Assembly (NCBI GenBank): GCA_041484195.1
Contig: JBGPHC010000022.1
Span: forward strand, 6,946-70,945
From: PSRI01 sp041484195
GTDB taxonomy: Bacteria; Bacteroidota; Bacteroidia; Chitinophagales; Chitinophagaceae
Direction of reading: 5' to 3'
DNA: 64,000 bases
In this document: positions 19,053-27,222 of the stretch, one piece after another
Layout: the number at the start of each line of letters is the position of its first letter
How positions within the stretch are numbered: position 1 is the first letter of the stretch
Notes under the pieces: generated by a model
Databases searched by the model: none
Told to the model about the DNA's origin: nothing
Seen by the model: the letters and a program-made list of their open reading frames with translations, nothing else
Position numbers and translations under genes: made by a program

Positions 19053-19640
19053 CTATGATCCATTTTTACTCGCAACTGTCATCCTGGCGGCTATCTGAGC
19101 CTGCAATATCTTCCTCGCATCATGCAGGTTTGACTTGCTGGTGCCTTCAGAAATGCCAAGACTTTCGGAGATTTCCCGATGTTTCATTCCTTCAAATATG
19201 TGCAGATTAAAAACCATCCTGTAACCTATCGGAAGGTGCTGGATCATCAGAATGAGATCCTTTGCATCAAGCTCATGCAGGATATATTCGAAAGAGAAAT
19301 CATTTTGGAGATTTTCTTCCAGCCCGTCTATCGAAAGGAGCGGGTACAGATTCGGTTTGCTCCTGAATTTTTCCAAAGCCGTGTTTACCATGATTTTTCT
19401 TATCCATCCCTGAAATGATCCTCTTTTTTGGAATTGGTGAAGATTCCTGAACACTTTTAAGAAACCTTCCTGCATCACTTCTTCCGCTTCTTCCCTGTTC
19501 CTGGAATATCGAAGGCAAACAGTGAACATGCCCGGAGCTGACATAGCATATAGCTGGCTTTGGGAATGTCTATCTCCCTCAACGCAGCTATTGATCAGGT
19601 GGCTACTTGGCTCCAAGTATTGGACTTCGTTTAAATACAT
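19053..19640 (-). CDS. RNA polymerase ECF-type sigma factor
   Basis: The product has 195 residues with the ATG at 19640. An upstream in-frame extension to 19766 is not sigma-like. Region 2 is at about 25-90 (LRYSRNREEAEEVMQEGFLKVF, then FQGWIRKIMVNTALEKFR). Region 4 is at about 130-185 (LPIGYRMVFNLHIFEGMKHREISE, then LGISEGTSKSNLHDARKIL), which recognises the -35-like element. It probably directs transcription of its own operon and further envelope genes. The next gene, 12 nt downstream, encodes the membrane/barrel protein described above. Confidence 0.92.
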   Translation of the reverse strand: MYLNEVQYLEPSSHLINSCVEGDRHSQSQLYAMSAPGMFTVCLRYSRNREEAEEVMQEGFLKVFRNLHQFQKRGSFQGWIRKIMVNTALEKFRSKPNLYPLLSIDGLEENLQNDFSFEYILHELDAKDLILMIQHLPIGYRMVFNLHIFEGMKHREISESLGISEGTSKSNLHDARKILQAQIAARMTVASKNGS

Positions 19641-19851
19641 AGATGTAGTGGAAAAACAAGATGGTTGGGTGAGGAAAATAAAATTCCCTTCAGGAAGTAT
19701 TCCTTCAGGGAGATGTAATGAAAATATCCGGCAATTTTCAATAGAATGGTACTGCGGCTGGCGCAATAACTTCTTAATAACAAATGGAGCTTGGGCCGGT
19801 GAAATCTTGTTAATCGGCCGCTGCAGGAATTGCAGGAGAAATTAGTTTATA
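19641..19851. other. Intergenic region between sigma gene and IS remnant
   Basis: This is upstream of the ECF sigma start and probably holds its promoter. I see no gene, terminator hairpin or exact promoter consensus here. Confidence 0.4.
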
Positions 19852-19869
19852 GGATTACCCATTTAGGCC
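19852..19869 (+). repeat. Left terminal inverted repeat of IS1595-like remnant
   Basis: The 18-bp sequence is the exact inverse of 20214-20231 and is also found at 63867-63884. Confidence 0.9.
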
Positions 19870-19902
19870 TCAAAGCCACAAAGTCGTGTCTTACACCTAT
19901 TA

Positions 19903-20220
19903 TTGACTGGGAAATTGAACTGGAAAACGCGGGAATTTTCAGGTGGCAAGGGAATGAGGCACCAATGGATGAATATGAAATCAGCCCAGGACCACCCTGG
20001 GGGTGGTAAAAGAGTTCCGGGAATACATGTGGTGGTGATGAATTTGAGAGGATGGCCGAGAGGCATTCATCATTACTGCTCCGAAAGGTTTGTCAATGGC
20101 TATCTGGATGAATTCTTTTTTCGGTTCGATGGCAGAAATTCACTTAGAAGCATCTGGCACCAGCTCATCGAGCAGTTTATGGCGAACCCCCTCTACCGCT
20201 ATATGGCCAATGCGGCCTAA
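19903..20220 (+). pseudogene. IS1595-family transposase, C-terminal fragment
   Basis: The open frame of 105 codons is recognisable only in its last ~65 residues: VVVMNLRGWPRGIHHYC, then YLDEFFFRFDGR and a closing LIEQFMANPLYRY. These match the end of ISXO2-like DDE transposases, where the (V)NLKxWLxGxHH and YLDEFxFRFNRR segments surround the last catalytic residue. The N-terminal zinc-binding and early catalytic parts are missing. The TAA stop lies inside the right terminal repeat. Confidence 0.75.
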
Positions 20221-20231
20221 ATGGGTAATCC
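20214..20231 (-). repeat. Right terminal inverted repeat of IS1595-like remnant
   Basis: This is the perfect inverse of the left repeat at 19852-19869. It contains the stop codon of the transposase fragment. Confidence 0.9.
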
Positions 20232-20289
20232 TGCTAATTTAATAGTGTACTTCCAAATTAGCCCGCCCAGCTATCTCTGGTCTCTCGGC

Positions 20290-22662
20290 TCAAATCCTCG
20301 CCTTGATGGTAACGCCATAAGTTTTGGGATTGCCTAAGTGCACGGCGCCAAAATCATAGGCATAAGCTATGTATTTCTTATCAGCGAGGTTTCTTCCCCA
20401 GAACATGATCTCAAAATTTCTGGCGACAATGCCAAAGCGGGTATTAAAAAGGTTATAGCCTTCCTGTTTGATATTATTGGCCAGGTCGAAATACTGGTCG
20501 CCGATATACATCCACTCTCCGCGCAATTGCAATTTCAAATCCTGTTGTTTACTAATTGTGTAGCTGTACTGCAATGCAAGCATGGAAGTTACCGATGGGG
20601 AAAATATCTGCCGCTTTCCATTGAGATCCACTTCGGTCCCGTTTTGAGAAAGTTTCAAGGTCTTATATTTGGCATCATTGTATCCGAAATTATATTCTGC
20701 TTCCAGTCCCTTTAATGGTGTACTGGCAAGTTCCAACTCTACTCCTTTACTGTTCAACTTTCCTGTATTCCTGGTGATCGTAATGGCGTCGGGCAATATC
20801 AATGTAGGCACCTGGGCATTGGTGATATTGGTGTAAAATGCCGACAGGTTAATTCGAAGAATATTATTGAGAGACCTGTTCTTGATCCCTACCTCAAAAT
20901 TGTTGCTGTATTCGGGCTTAAACCGGAACAGAGGTGGCTGCGATGGATCAGAAGACAATTGCGTCAAGCCTCCTGCTCTGTAACCCCTGCCGTAGGTGAA
21001 GTAGAGATCATGATTATTGGCCACATGATATTCCAGTCCCAGTTTGGGCGATAGGGCACTGAACCCCGCAGTTCCCGAAGTGTCGGGCCTCGTATCGAAT
21101 ATGGGATCCGGATTGGGATCATGCTGGTATTGTCCGCGAACGCTTTGCTTCTTGTGTTCGTAGTCATACCTTAAGCCAAAGGTCAAATCAAATTTTTCGT
21201 TTAGGGTATAATTAGCCTGGCCATAAAAAGCGATCCCGGTGCTCTTTCCTTTTGTAGTATTGATGATAGAAAACAATGAATCAGGGGCGCCAACAAAGGC
21301 GGCATCTTTTCCAAAACGCGTGGCCTGCTTGACGGGGTTATCCTGGTAAAACAAATAGGTGCCGGCGGTCCATTTAACCGGGGACAGCGACGATGCGGGA
21401 GAACTGAATTTGAATTCCTGGGTATAGACCCTGACCCGGTTCCATTGATTCCCATAATTATTGATGATCTCAACTCCATCAATAGGCGAAAAATCTCCGT
21501 CAATGGGTTGATCATAATAGCGATGATTTGATTGATAAGCCGTTTGCGAACTGAAATTGAAAAAATGTCCCGCATAGTTAATCGATAGCGACGAATTGAG
21601 AGTATTGTCGATCATTTGAGTGATGGCATTTTGGTTCAACCGGAAAGGGTTGGCGAGTGCCGCATCTGCTCCCACTACCAGGGGAAATGTTCCATTGTTC
21701 CTGTTATCATGGTGTTTCACATTCAGGGAAACCACCCAATGATCGTTGGCGAGATATTTCAGATAATAATTTCCGGTAATGCTATGTTGCCGATCGAATT
21801 TGGAATTATTGAATTCATTGGTATAGTAACCGTCGCTGTGGTCGTACATGGCGGCAGCTCCCAGGAAGAGTTTATCCTTAACCAACGGACTGCGAATTCC
21901 TGCGCTGTATCGCTGCTGTCCGTAATTGCCAAAATTGATTTCGGCAAATCCGTTTGTATTGTTTGAAGGCTGCTTCGTAATGATGTTGATTACCCCACCC
22001 ATGGCATTTCTGCCATAGAGCGTTCCCTGTGGACCTCTAAGCACTTCAATGCGTTCCACATCGAACAATGATGCAATATAGGTGTCCAACCCAAACTGAT
22101 TTACACCATCAATATAAGTGGCCACGGCGGGATCATATGAAGTGGAAGTGATACCACGGATAGAAGTCACATTCCTGTCATCTCCCGGATTTGCCGAATA
22201 CAGATTGGGAACGATGGCAGTAAGGTCCTTACTGTTCCACAAACGGAACTGTTCCACCTTTCTGGATGAAATGGCAGTTATGCTGAATGGTATCTTCTGC
22301 AAAGACTCTTCTTTCTTTTGCGCGGTAACCACTACTGCGTCCAATTGGGTGGAAGCATCAGACAATTGAATCACCAGGCTGCCTGTTGACCCCGCCCCCA
22401 CGCTGACATCCCTGCTGACTGCCGCAAAACCTATGGCAGTCACCTGCACGGTGTATTGACCGGAAGGAATATTCCTGAATGAAAAATCCCCCTGGCTGTC
22501 GCTGATGGTATTCCAGTTGGAATTTAAGATGCTTACAGTGGCGGCTTCAACCGGATGAGATTGCCTGTCAACAATTTTGCCTGAAATGATATTTTTTTCT
22601 TGACTCTTAACCGACAAATAACAGATTGCCAGTAGTAGCACGGAACAGATTCTCTTGATCAT
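20290..22662 (-). CDS. TonB-dependent outer-membrane receptor
   Basis: The product is 790 residues from the ATG at 22662, giving the signal peptide MIKRICSVLLLAICYLSVKSQ. A carboxypeptidase-regulatory-like domain (about 22-105) is followed by a TonB-box-like DAVVVTAQKKEESLQ, a plug domain with LRGPQGTLYGRNAMGGVINI (about 120-235), then the barrel ending GNPKTYGVTIKARI. This VTAQKKEES subtype resembles receptors for siderophores, vitamin B12 or small organics rather than SusC. No SusD gene is adjacent. It is followed by the transposon remnant and preceded by the broken SGNH hydrolase on the same strand, 81 nt upstream. Confidence 0.92.
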   Translation of the reverse strand: MIKRICSVLLLAICYLSVKSQEKNIISGKIVDRQSHPVEAATVSILNSNWNTISDSQGDFSFRNIPSGQYTVQVTAIGFAAVSRDVSVGAGSTGSLVIQLSDASTQLDAVVVTAQKKEESLQKIPFSITAISSRKVEQFRLWNSKDLTAIVPNLYSANPGDDRNVTSIRGITSTSYDPAVATYIDGVNQFGLDTYIASLFDVERIEVLRGPQGTLYGRNAMGGVINIITKQPSNNTNGFAEINFGNYGQQRYSAGIRSPLVKDKLFLGAAAMYDHSDGYYTNEFNNSKFDRQHSITGNYYLKYLANDHWVVSLNVKHHDNRNNGTFPLVVGADAALANPFRLNQNAITQMIDNTLNSSLSINYAGHFFNFSSQTAYQSNHRYYDQPIDGDFSPIDGVEIINNYGNQWNRVRVYTQEFKFSSPASSLSPVKWTAGTYLFYQDNPVKQATRFGKDAAFVGAPDSLFSIINTTKGKSTGIAFYGQANYTLNEKFDLTFGLRYDYEHKKQSVRGQYQHDPNPDPIFDTRPDTSGTAGFSALSPKLGLEYHVANNHDLYFTYGRGYRAGGLTQLSSDPSQPPLFRFKPEYSNNFEVGIKNRSLNNILRINLSAFYTNITNAQVPTLILPDAITITRNTGKLNSKGVELELASTPLKGLEAEYNFGYNDAKYKTLKLSQNGTEVDLNGKRQIFSPSVTSMLALQYSYTISKQQDLKLQLRGEWMYIGDQYFDLANNIKQEGYNLFNTRFGIVARNFEIMFWGRNLADKKYIAYAYDFGAVHLGNPKTYGVTIKARI

Positions 22663-22743
22663 ATTTTCTAATATATCGGATTGGGAAGCGGATAAAAATA
22701 TTTGCCTCGCGAAATTACGACAACCCGACATTCAATCACCGAA

Positions 22744-23441
22744 TTATTTCAGACATCCGGTATCGCCCAGGAATTTTATCCAAAGGTCATATCCCGATTT
22801 GTTAATATGTAATCCGTCAACCGTGTATTTCTTATCCATTTTATTTTCCGGATCCAGGAACAGAGAATGCAGATCTACAAAACGCACCCCCGTCGTTTGC
22901 GCCACTTCTTCCAATAATTTATTGATAGCCAATACATGTTCCTGCTTGTCATAATGCTGGGGAAAATTCTTCAAGTCGGGATTGACAGGAAGGATGCTTT
23001 GCAAATAAATCCTTGTATGGGGCGACCTCCCTGTAATTTCAGGATCATCTTCCGAACATTGTCGGCAATCACCGCATCTGGTATGTCCCTGCCGATATCG
23101 TTGATGCCAATGAGTATGAATATTTTATTAGGTTGCCTCATGATAATCTCGTCAAGTCTCTTCAATACGCCAAAACTGATGTCGCCGCTGATGCCGCGAT
23201 TAATGGGGTTGCTGTCGGAAAGTAGTGTCTTCCAGTCCCCCATTTCCGTGATACTATTTCCCAGGAAAATGGTGGCTCCATGGGTCATTGGTTCCTTTTC
23301 AAAATGGGCGAGGCGTTGGGGATAGTGATCGGGCACAAAGCCGATGGTATCGAACAATCTTTGATTGGTGACAGGCGACTGGGCAAAGGCTATGCATGAA
23401 AAAAGGCAGGCGCCCACAGTGGCAAAGCTAATTATCTTCAT
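22744..23441 (-). pseudogene. SGNH/GDSL-type esterase, split by a one-base frameshift
   Basis: The N-terminal part (22971-23441) has a signal peptide ending AFAQ, block I as IFLGNSITEMGDW (here GNS replaces GDS, nucleophile Ser), block II Gly in GISGD and block III GINDIGRD. It then runs out of frame near 23030. The C-terminal part (22744-23004, another frame) continues with LQSILPVNPDLKNF and ends with the block V motif VDGLHINKSGY, holding the catalytic Asp and His. Restoring one G in the short G run near 23030 would join ...LQGRSPHTRIYLQS... into one enzyme of about 230 residues. As sequenced it is inactive. It would have been a secreted acetyl-esterase or lipase-like enzyme. Confidence 0.8.
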
Positions 23442-23499
23442 TGAAGTAAAAATGTTTTAACTTTTCAAGGACTATTTCTGAATTAAAATTAATAAAGTT

Positions 23500-24444
23500 A
23501 TGAAAAGATGCCTCTCCATGGATGATCGGAAATTTTTTCCGGCAGCTGGCAGCAGTTCACCAAACCGTTCTTTTTATTTACTATTACCTTTATTACTTTG
23601 CACTATGACTAAAGCCAATGCTCAATCGAAATCTGAGCCTGTCAGGGTTATTATGATAGGGGCGCACCCCGATGATTGCGATTTGAAGGGAGGGGGGACG
23701 GCGGCGATTTTTTCTTCCATGGGTTATGCGGTGAAATTTGTTTCTGTCACCAATGGGGACGCGGGACATCAAAGTCAAAGTGGCACAGAATTGGCGAAAA
23801 GGAGAAAGGCGGAAGCCACGGAAGCGGGCCGGCGGCTGGGCATTACTTATGATGTTCTTGACAACCACGACGGAACGCTTGTACCAAGCCTCGAAGTGCG
23901 ACTGCAGTTGATTAAAAAAATCAGGGAATGGAATGCCGATATCGTCATCGCTCCGCGCCCTAACGATTATCACCCTGACCACCGCTACACCGGCATCCTG
24001 GTGCAAGACGCCGCATATATGGTGGGTGTTCCAAATATTGCACCGGGTGTGCCACCTCTGAAGAAAAACCCCGTGTTCCTGTATTTTCAGGATTTTTTTC
24101 AAAGGCCCAATCCCTTTCGTCCCGATATAGCCATTGATATCAGTTCAACATTCGACCAAAAAATAAAAGCCCTTGATGCACACCAATCCCAGGTTTATGA
24201 ATGGCTGCCCTGGATAGGCGGCTTTTCAGAAAAGGTTCCGAAGGACCCCACAGACCGGATCAAGTGGCTCGCCGAATCACGTGCTGTACAAATTACTCCT
24301 GAAGTGAGAGCCTCACTCGAAAAATGGTATGGAAAAGAAAAAGCAGCCAATGTGAAATACGCGGAAGCATTTGAGATCTGCGAATACGGAACCCAGCCAA
24401 GTGAAGAAGAAATCCGGCGACTATTCCCAATGCTGAATAAATAA
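23500..24444 (+). CDS. PIG-L (LmbE-like) N-acetylglucosaminyl deacetylase family protein, exported
   Basis: The 314-residue product has Zn-binding AHPDD at about residues 55-59 and HPDH at about 158-161, the two hallmarks of the PIG-L fold. A hydrophobic N-terminal segment (about 25-42, ending ANAQ) suggests export, unlike the cytoplasmic bacillithiol enzyme BshB, although bshA is elsewhere in this window. It would deacetylate a GlcNAc-containing molecule in the periplasm or outside. It is convergent with the dipeptidase gene, with a 49-bp gap. Confidence 0.87.
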   Translation: MKRCLSMDDRKFFPAAGSSSPNRSFYLLLPLLLCTMTKANAQSKSEPVRVIMIGAHPDDCDLKGGGTAAIFSSMGYAVKFVSVTNGDAGHQSQSGTELAKRRKAEATEAGRRLGITYDVLDNHDGTLVPSLEVRLQLIKKIREWNADIVIAPRPNDYHPDHRYTGILVQDAAYMVGVPNIAPGVPPLKKNPVFLYFQDFFQRPNPFRPDIAIDISSTFDQKIKALDAHQSQVYEWLPWIGGFSEKVPKDPTDRIKWLAESRAVQITPEVRASLEKWYGKEKAANVKYAEAFEICEYGTQPSEEEIRRLFPMLNK

Positions 24445-24493
24445 ATTTGAGCGACAGTTCTGGTTAGTAAACCACACAGGTGACTTTGAAGCA

Positions 24494-25564
24494 TCAGTTC
24501 CAAACCTTCCTCAGGAAACGCAGCCAGTTCCCATGCATCACATTGTTGATGTCTTCGGGTGAATATCCCCGCTTTTGAAGCAGGGATGGAATTTTCTGCA
24601 GGTCCGTGATAGTTTCCAGATCATAGGGGCATTGCTCTTTCCCGAAAGCGCCGTCAAGGTCTGAACCGATACCGATATGCAATGCATTTCCCGCGATCTG
24701 GCAGATATGGTCCATGTGGTCGATTAACTTATCGAGTCCGCATTGCATCTGTAATGGATTGGATTGATTCCTTACCCATCCGGGAACCATCATCCATGCA
24801 TCCATGGCGCCACCGATCACCGTGCCTCTTTCAACCAACAATTTAATTTGTTCGTCACTGAATTGGCGATTATGGTTTACCAGGGCTCGGCAATTATTAT
24901 GACTGGCCCAAACGGCTCCGTTAAAATGATCCAAGGCCTGCCAAAAAGCATCATCACACAAATGCGTGGCATCAAGTATGATATTCAATTCCTCCATTTT
25001 CCTTAGGAGTTCCAGCCCATTATTATTCATCAATCCGGATGAATCGGTACCATTGGCATATCGGCCAGGGCCATAGTGAGCGGGTCCTAATGCACGCAAT
25101 CCATATTGAAAAGCGTTTTCAAGATGAGAAATTCCAATGATGGAATCGGCTCCTTCGAGACTCAAAATATATCCGACGGGTTTTTTTGCATTGTCTGATC
25201 CATCATTCCAAAGTGCAAGATGTTTTTCCAACGTTTCGGAAGAATGGATGCCGGTCATCTGGCCTTCTGCTTCCATTGTTTTATACCAGGCAAGCTGCCC
25301 CTGCGTTTGTGCCCAGGCCTGCTGGGGGGAATGCCATCCGGGCAATGTGTTGTCAGTTGCCACATACCTCGCGATTTGCGTGGCCACCACCAAGCCGATA
25401 TTTCCTTTTCTCAATTCCTGAAGCGACACGACAGCATTACCCCGGTCGGGCTTGTCAGTCATTCCTTTTTCCCTTTCGTTGATGTGCTGAACAGGTTCCC
25501 GCAGATCACGGTTCCATTCCATGGCGTTCATACTGAGATCAAGATGGGCGTCAATGATAAACAT
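24494..25564 (-). CDS. Membrane-dipeptidase family (M19) peptidase
   Basis: This 356-residue zinc dipeptidase has HLD in IDAHLDL (residues ~6-8), metal ligands in LDATHLCD and WASHNNCRAL, and IGIGSDLDG near the end, all standard for renal-dipeptidase-like enzymes. No signal peptide is seen, so it acts in the cytoplasm. Several M19 enzymes accept dipeptides with a D-residue at the C-terminus or free D-amino acid derivatives. As the last gene of an operon with a GntP permease, RidA and a D-serine-dehydratase-like enzyme, it could feed D-amino acids into that pathway. The gap to the upstream gene is 49 bp. Confidence 0.9.
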   Translation of the reverse strand: MFIIDAHLDLSMNAMEWNRDLREPVQHINEREKGMTDKPDRGNAVVSLQELRKGNIGLVVATQIARYVATDNTLPGWHSPQQAWAQTQGQLAWYKTMEAEGQMTGIHSSETLEKHLALWNDGSDNAKKPVGYILSLEGADSIIGISHLENAFQYGLRALGPAHYGPGRYANGTDSSGLMNNNGLELLRKMEELNIILDATHLCDDAFWQALDHFNGAVWASHNNCRALVNHNRQFSDEQIKLLVERGTVIGGAMDAWMMVPGWVRNQSNPLQMQCGLDKLIDHMDHICQIAGNALHIGIGSDLDGAFGKEQCPYDLETITDLQKIPSLLQKRGYSPEDINNVMHGNWLRFLRKVWN

Positions 25565-25613
25565 GTATCAGTTTAAGATTTCAAATTAAGAGTGGTGTGT
25601 TTAAGTCTTCGTT

Positions 25614-26744
25614 TCAGATTACGATCTTTCGATCTCTGGCGATTGTTTTCCATTCCCCGTTTATCCTTCCGTTTTCAACCGTATATGCTCTCTCATAAAG
25701 TGCGATGGTGGGACAAACATGAACAGGAATTCCATAGAACAGATCACCGATTTGATGGTGATGGTCAGGTCCCGCCTCCACTACGAGATGTTCTTCACTT
25801 TGACTCACCGCTTTCAATTGGGGTCCATTTATGAAATAAACCCTGTTGGTCAGTTCATTTTCAGCAGCAATGGATTTATGGCCAAGGTCGAGGCATAATG
25901 TGGTTGGGGAAGGCAAAGAAATCACTCTGGATATTACGAGGGCCGCAGGTTTAAAATCCTGTTCTGGGCATAGTATGGTATATCCCCTGTCCCAATAGAT
26001 AAAGGTTCCCGGGCTGCATTCAATTTTTTTTCTTTTGGAATGAATGGAAAAAGTGGGTGAACCTCCGGCGACAATGATGGGATCATTAAAGCCTCTGGAC
26101 AGGAGTTCCCGCTGCATGTTTTCGATTTTTGCAAAGGCCTCATCGCATTTTTGTTTGCGTGCGTTGAAATCAATGTCTCTGATATGACCATCATAGCCAT
26201 GAAGTCCGATGGGTTCCATTCCATGAAGCAGCGAGCATTGCTCATACAATTCCAATGCATCCTTTCCAACATTGATGCCGGTCCGGTTCTGTCCCAGGTT
26301 CAGGTCAATATATACGGGGATTTTCAATCCTTGCGACGCGAATAATTCTGAAATTTCCCTGGCCGGTTTCAAATTGTCCACAACGCAGGAGAATTTGGAC
26401 GCGGGGAATTTTCTCACGAGTAACAGCAATCTCATTTGCTTTGGCCCGGACGGCTGGTAGGCGAGCAATATATCTGCCGCTCCGCAAATCCCCAGCATTT
26501 CTGCTTCGGCAATGGTTGCGCATTTGAATTTATTTATGCCGGATTGCATCAGCAACTGGGTGGCTTCTTTGCATTTATGCGTCTTAACGTGAGGGCGTAA
26601 ACGAAGCGGATCATCCACCATACTGAGCAGCACGCGGATATTCTCTTTCACTCTTTCAGGATAAATCACCAAGGCCGGTGAATCCAGGTCTTCCACATGG
26701 TGTATCCTGTACCAGTCTTCATTGGCATTTCCCATTATGGACAT
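25614..26744 (-). CDS. D-serine dehydratase / D-threonine aldolase-like PLP enzyme (alanine-racemase fold)
   Basis: The 376-residue fold-type III PLP enzyme has its N-terminal barrel anchored by RPHVKTHK, where the first Lys (about residue 54) is the expected Schiff-base residue. The C-terminal beta domain ends with PVHVCPT. A His-x-Cys pair there binds zinc in eukaryote-type D-serine dehydratases, whereas D-threonine aldolases usually have His-x-Asp, so a dehydratase acting on D-serine or a related D-3-hydroxyamino acid is favoured. That substrate call is inference. RidA, encoded next door (2-bp gap), would remove the reactive 2-aminoacrylate such a reaction releases. Confidence 0.82.
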   Translation of the reverse strand: MSIMGNANEDWYRIHHVEDLDSPALVIYPERVKENIRVLLSMVDDPLRLRPHVKTHKCKEATQLLMQSGINKFKCATIAEAEMLGICGAADILLAYQPSGPKQMRLLLLVRKFPASKFSCVVDNLKPAREISELFASQGLKIPVYIDLNLGQNRTGINVGKDALELYEQCSLLHGMEPIGLHGYDGHIRDIDFNARKQKCDEAFAKIENMQRELLSRGFNDPIIVAGGSPTFSIHSKRKKIECSPGTFIYWDRGYTILCPEQDFKPAALVISRVISLPSPTTLCLDLGHKSIAAENELTNRVYFINGPQLKAVSQSEEHLVVEAGPDHHHQIGDLFYGIPVHVCPTIALYERAYTVENGRINGEWKTIARDRKIVI

Positions 26745-26746
26745 CT

Positions 26747-27217
26747 TTAATGTAATTCAAATATTGCTTCAATCTCAACCGGAATATTGGCGGGGAGTGA
26801 ACCCATGCCAACGGCACTTCTTACACCAACGCCATGATCTTCTCCCCAGACCTGTGCAAACAATTCACTGCATCCGTTGATCACGTGGGGGTGCTTTTCA
26901 AAATCGCTGTCGCAGTTTACCATCCCAAAGACTTTGATCACGCGTTTTACTTTGTCGAGGCTGCCCAGATAAGCTTTAATAGAAGAAAGTATGGTGAGTC
27001 CCACCTGCCTGGCAGCCATCTTTGCATGTTCCAGGTTCACTTCCCTTCCAACCTGGCCGGTAATGAGTGATTTGTCATCCCTTACAGGACCATGTCCCGA
27101 GACATACAAATATTTACCATCGGTCAGACAGGGTTTGTAAACTCCTACAGGAGCGGGCGCCGGAGGGAGCGTTAAGCCCAGAGCGGCGAAATTTTGTTCA
27201 GGCGTATTGTGTACCAT
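26747..27217 (-). CDS. RidA/YjgF family enamine/imine deaminase
   Basis: The 156-residue product is slightly longer than classic RidA and belongs to the YjgF-like group with LTLPPAPAPVGVYKPCLTDG and YLYVSGHGPVRDD at the start. The C-terminal segment GVGVRSAVGMGSLPANIPVEIEAIFELH contains the Arg and Glu that bind the substrate carboxylate. It hydrolyses 2-aminoacrylate-type intermediates to keto acids and ammonia. It sits between the PLP enzyme (2-bp gap) and the GntP permease (5-bp gap), so the three are clearly one operon. Confidence 0.92.
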   Translation of the reverse strand: MVHNTPEQNFAALGLTLPPAPAPVGVYKPCLTDGKYLYVSGHGPVRDDKSLITGQVGREVNLEHAKMAARQVGLTILSSIKAYLGSLDKVKRVIKVFGMVNCDSDFEKHPHVINGCSELFAQVWGEDHGVGVRSAVGMGSLPANIPVEIEAIFELH

Positions 27218-27222
27218 ATAGC

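Larger units (their letters stand above)
19852..20231 (+). mobile_element. Internally deleted IS1595-like element (about 380 bp)
   Basis: The element is bounded by a perfect 18-bp inverted repeat: GGATTACCCATTTAGGCC at 19852-19869 and its reverse complement at 20214-20231. Its left 25 bases are identical to the element entering at 63867. Inside, only the C-terminal part of an ISXO2/IS1595-type transposase remains. IS1595 elements normally make 8-bp target duplications, but the flanking octamers (AGTTTATA and TGCTAATT) do not match, so the insertion is old or arose by rearrangement. With both ends intact it could still be moved by a full-length relative. Confidence 0.8.

Noticed and set aside
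22744..23004. An independent 86-residue gene
   Set aside because: It carries only the C-terminal block of an SGNH hydrolase and fits onto the upstream frame after a one-base correction.
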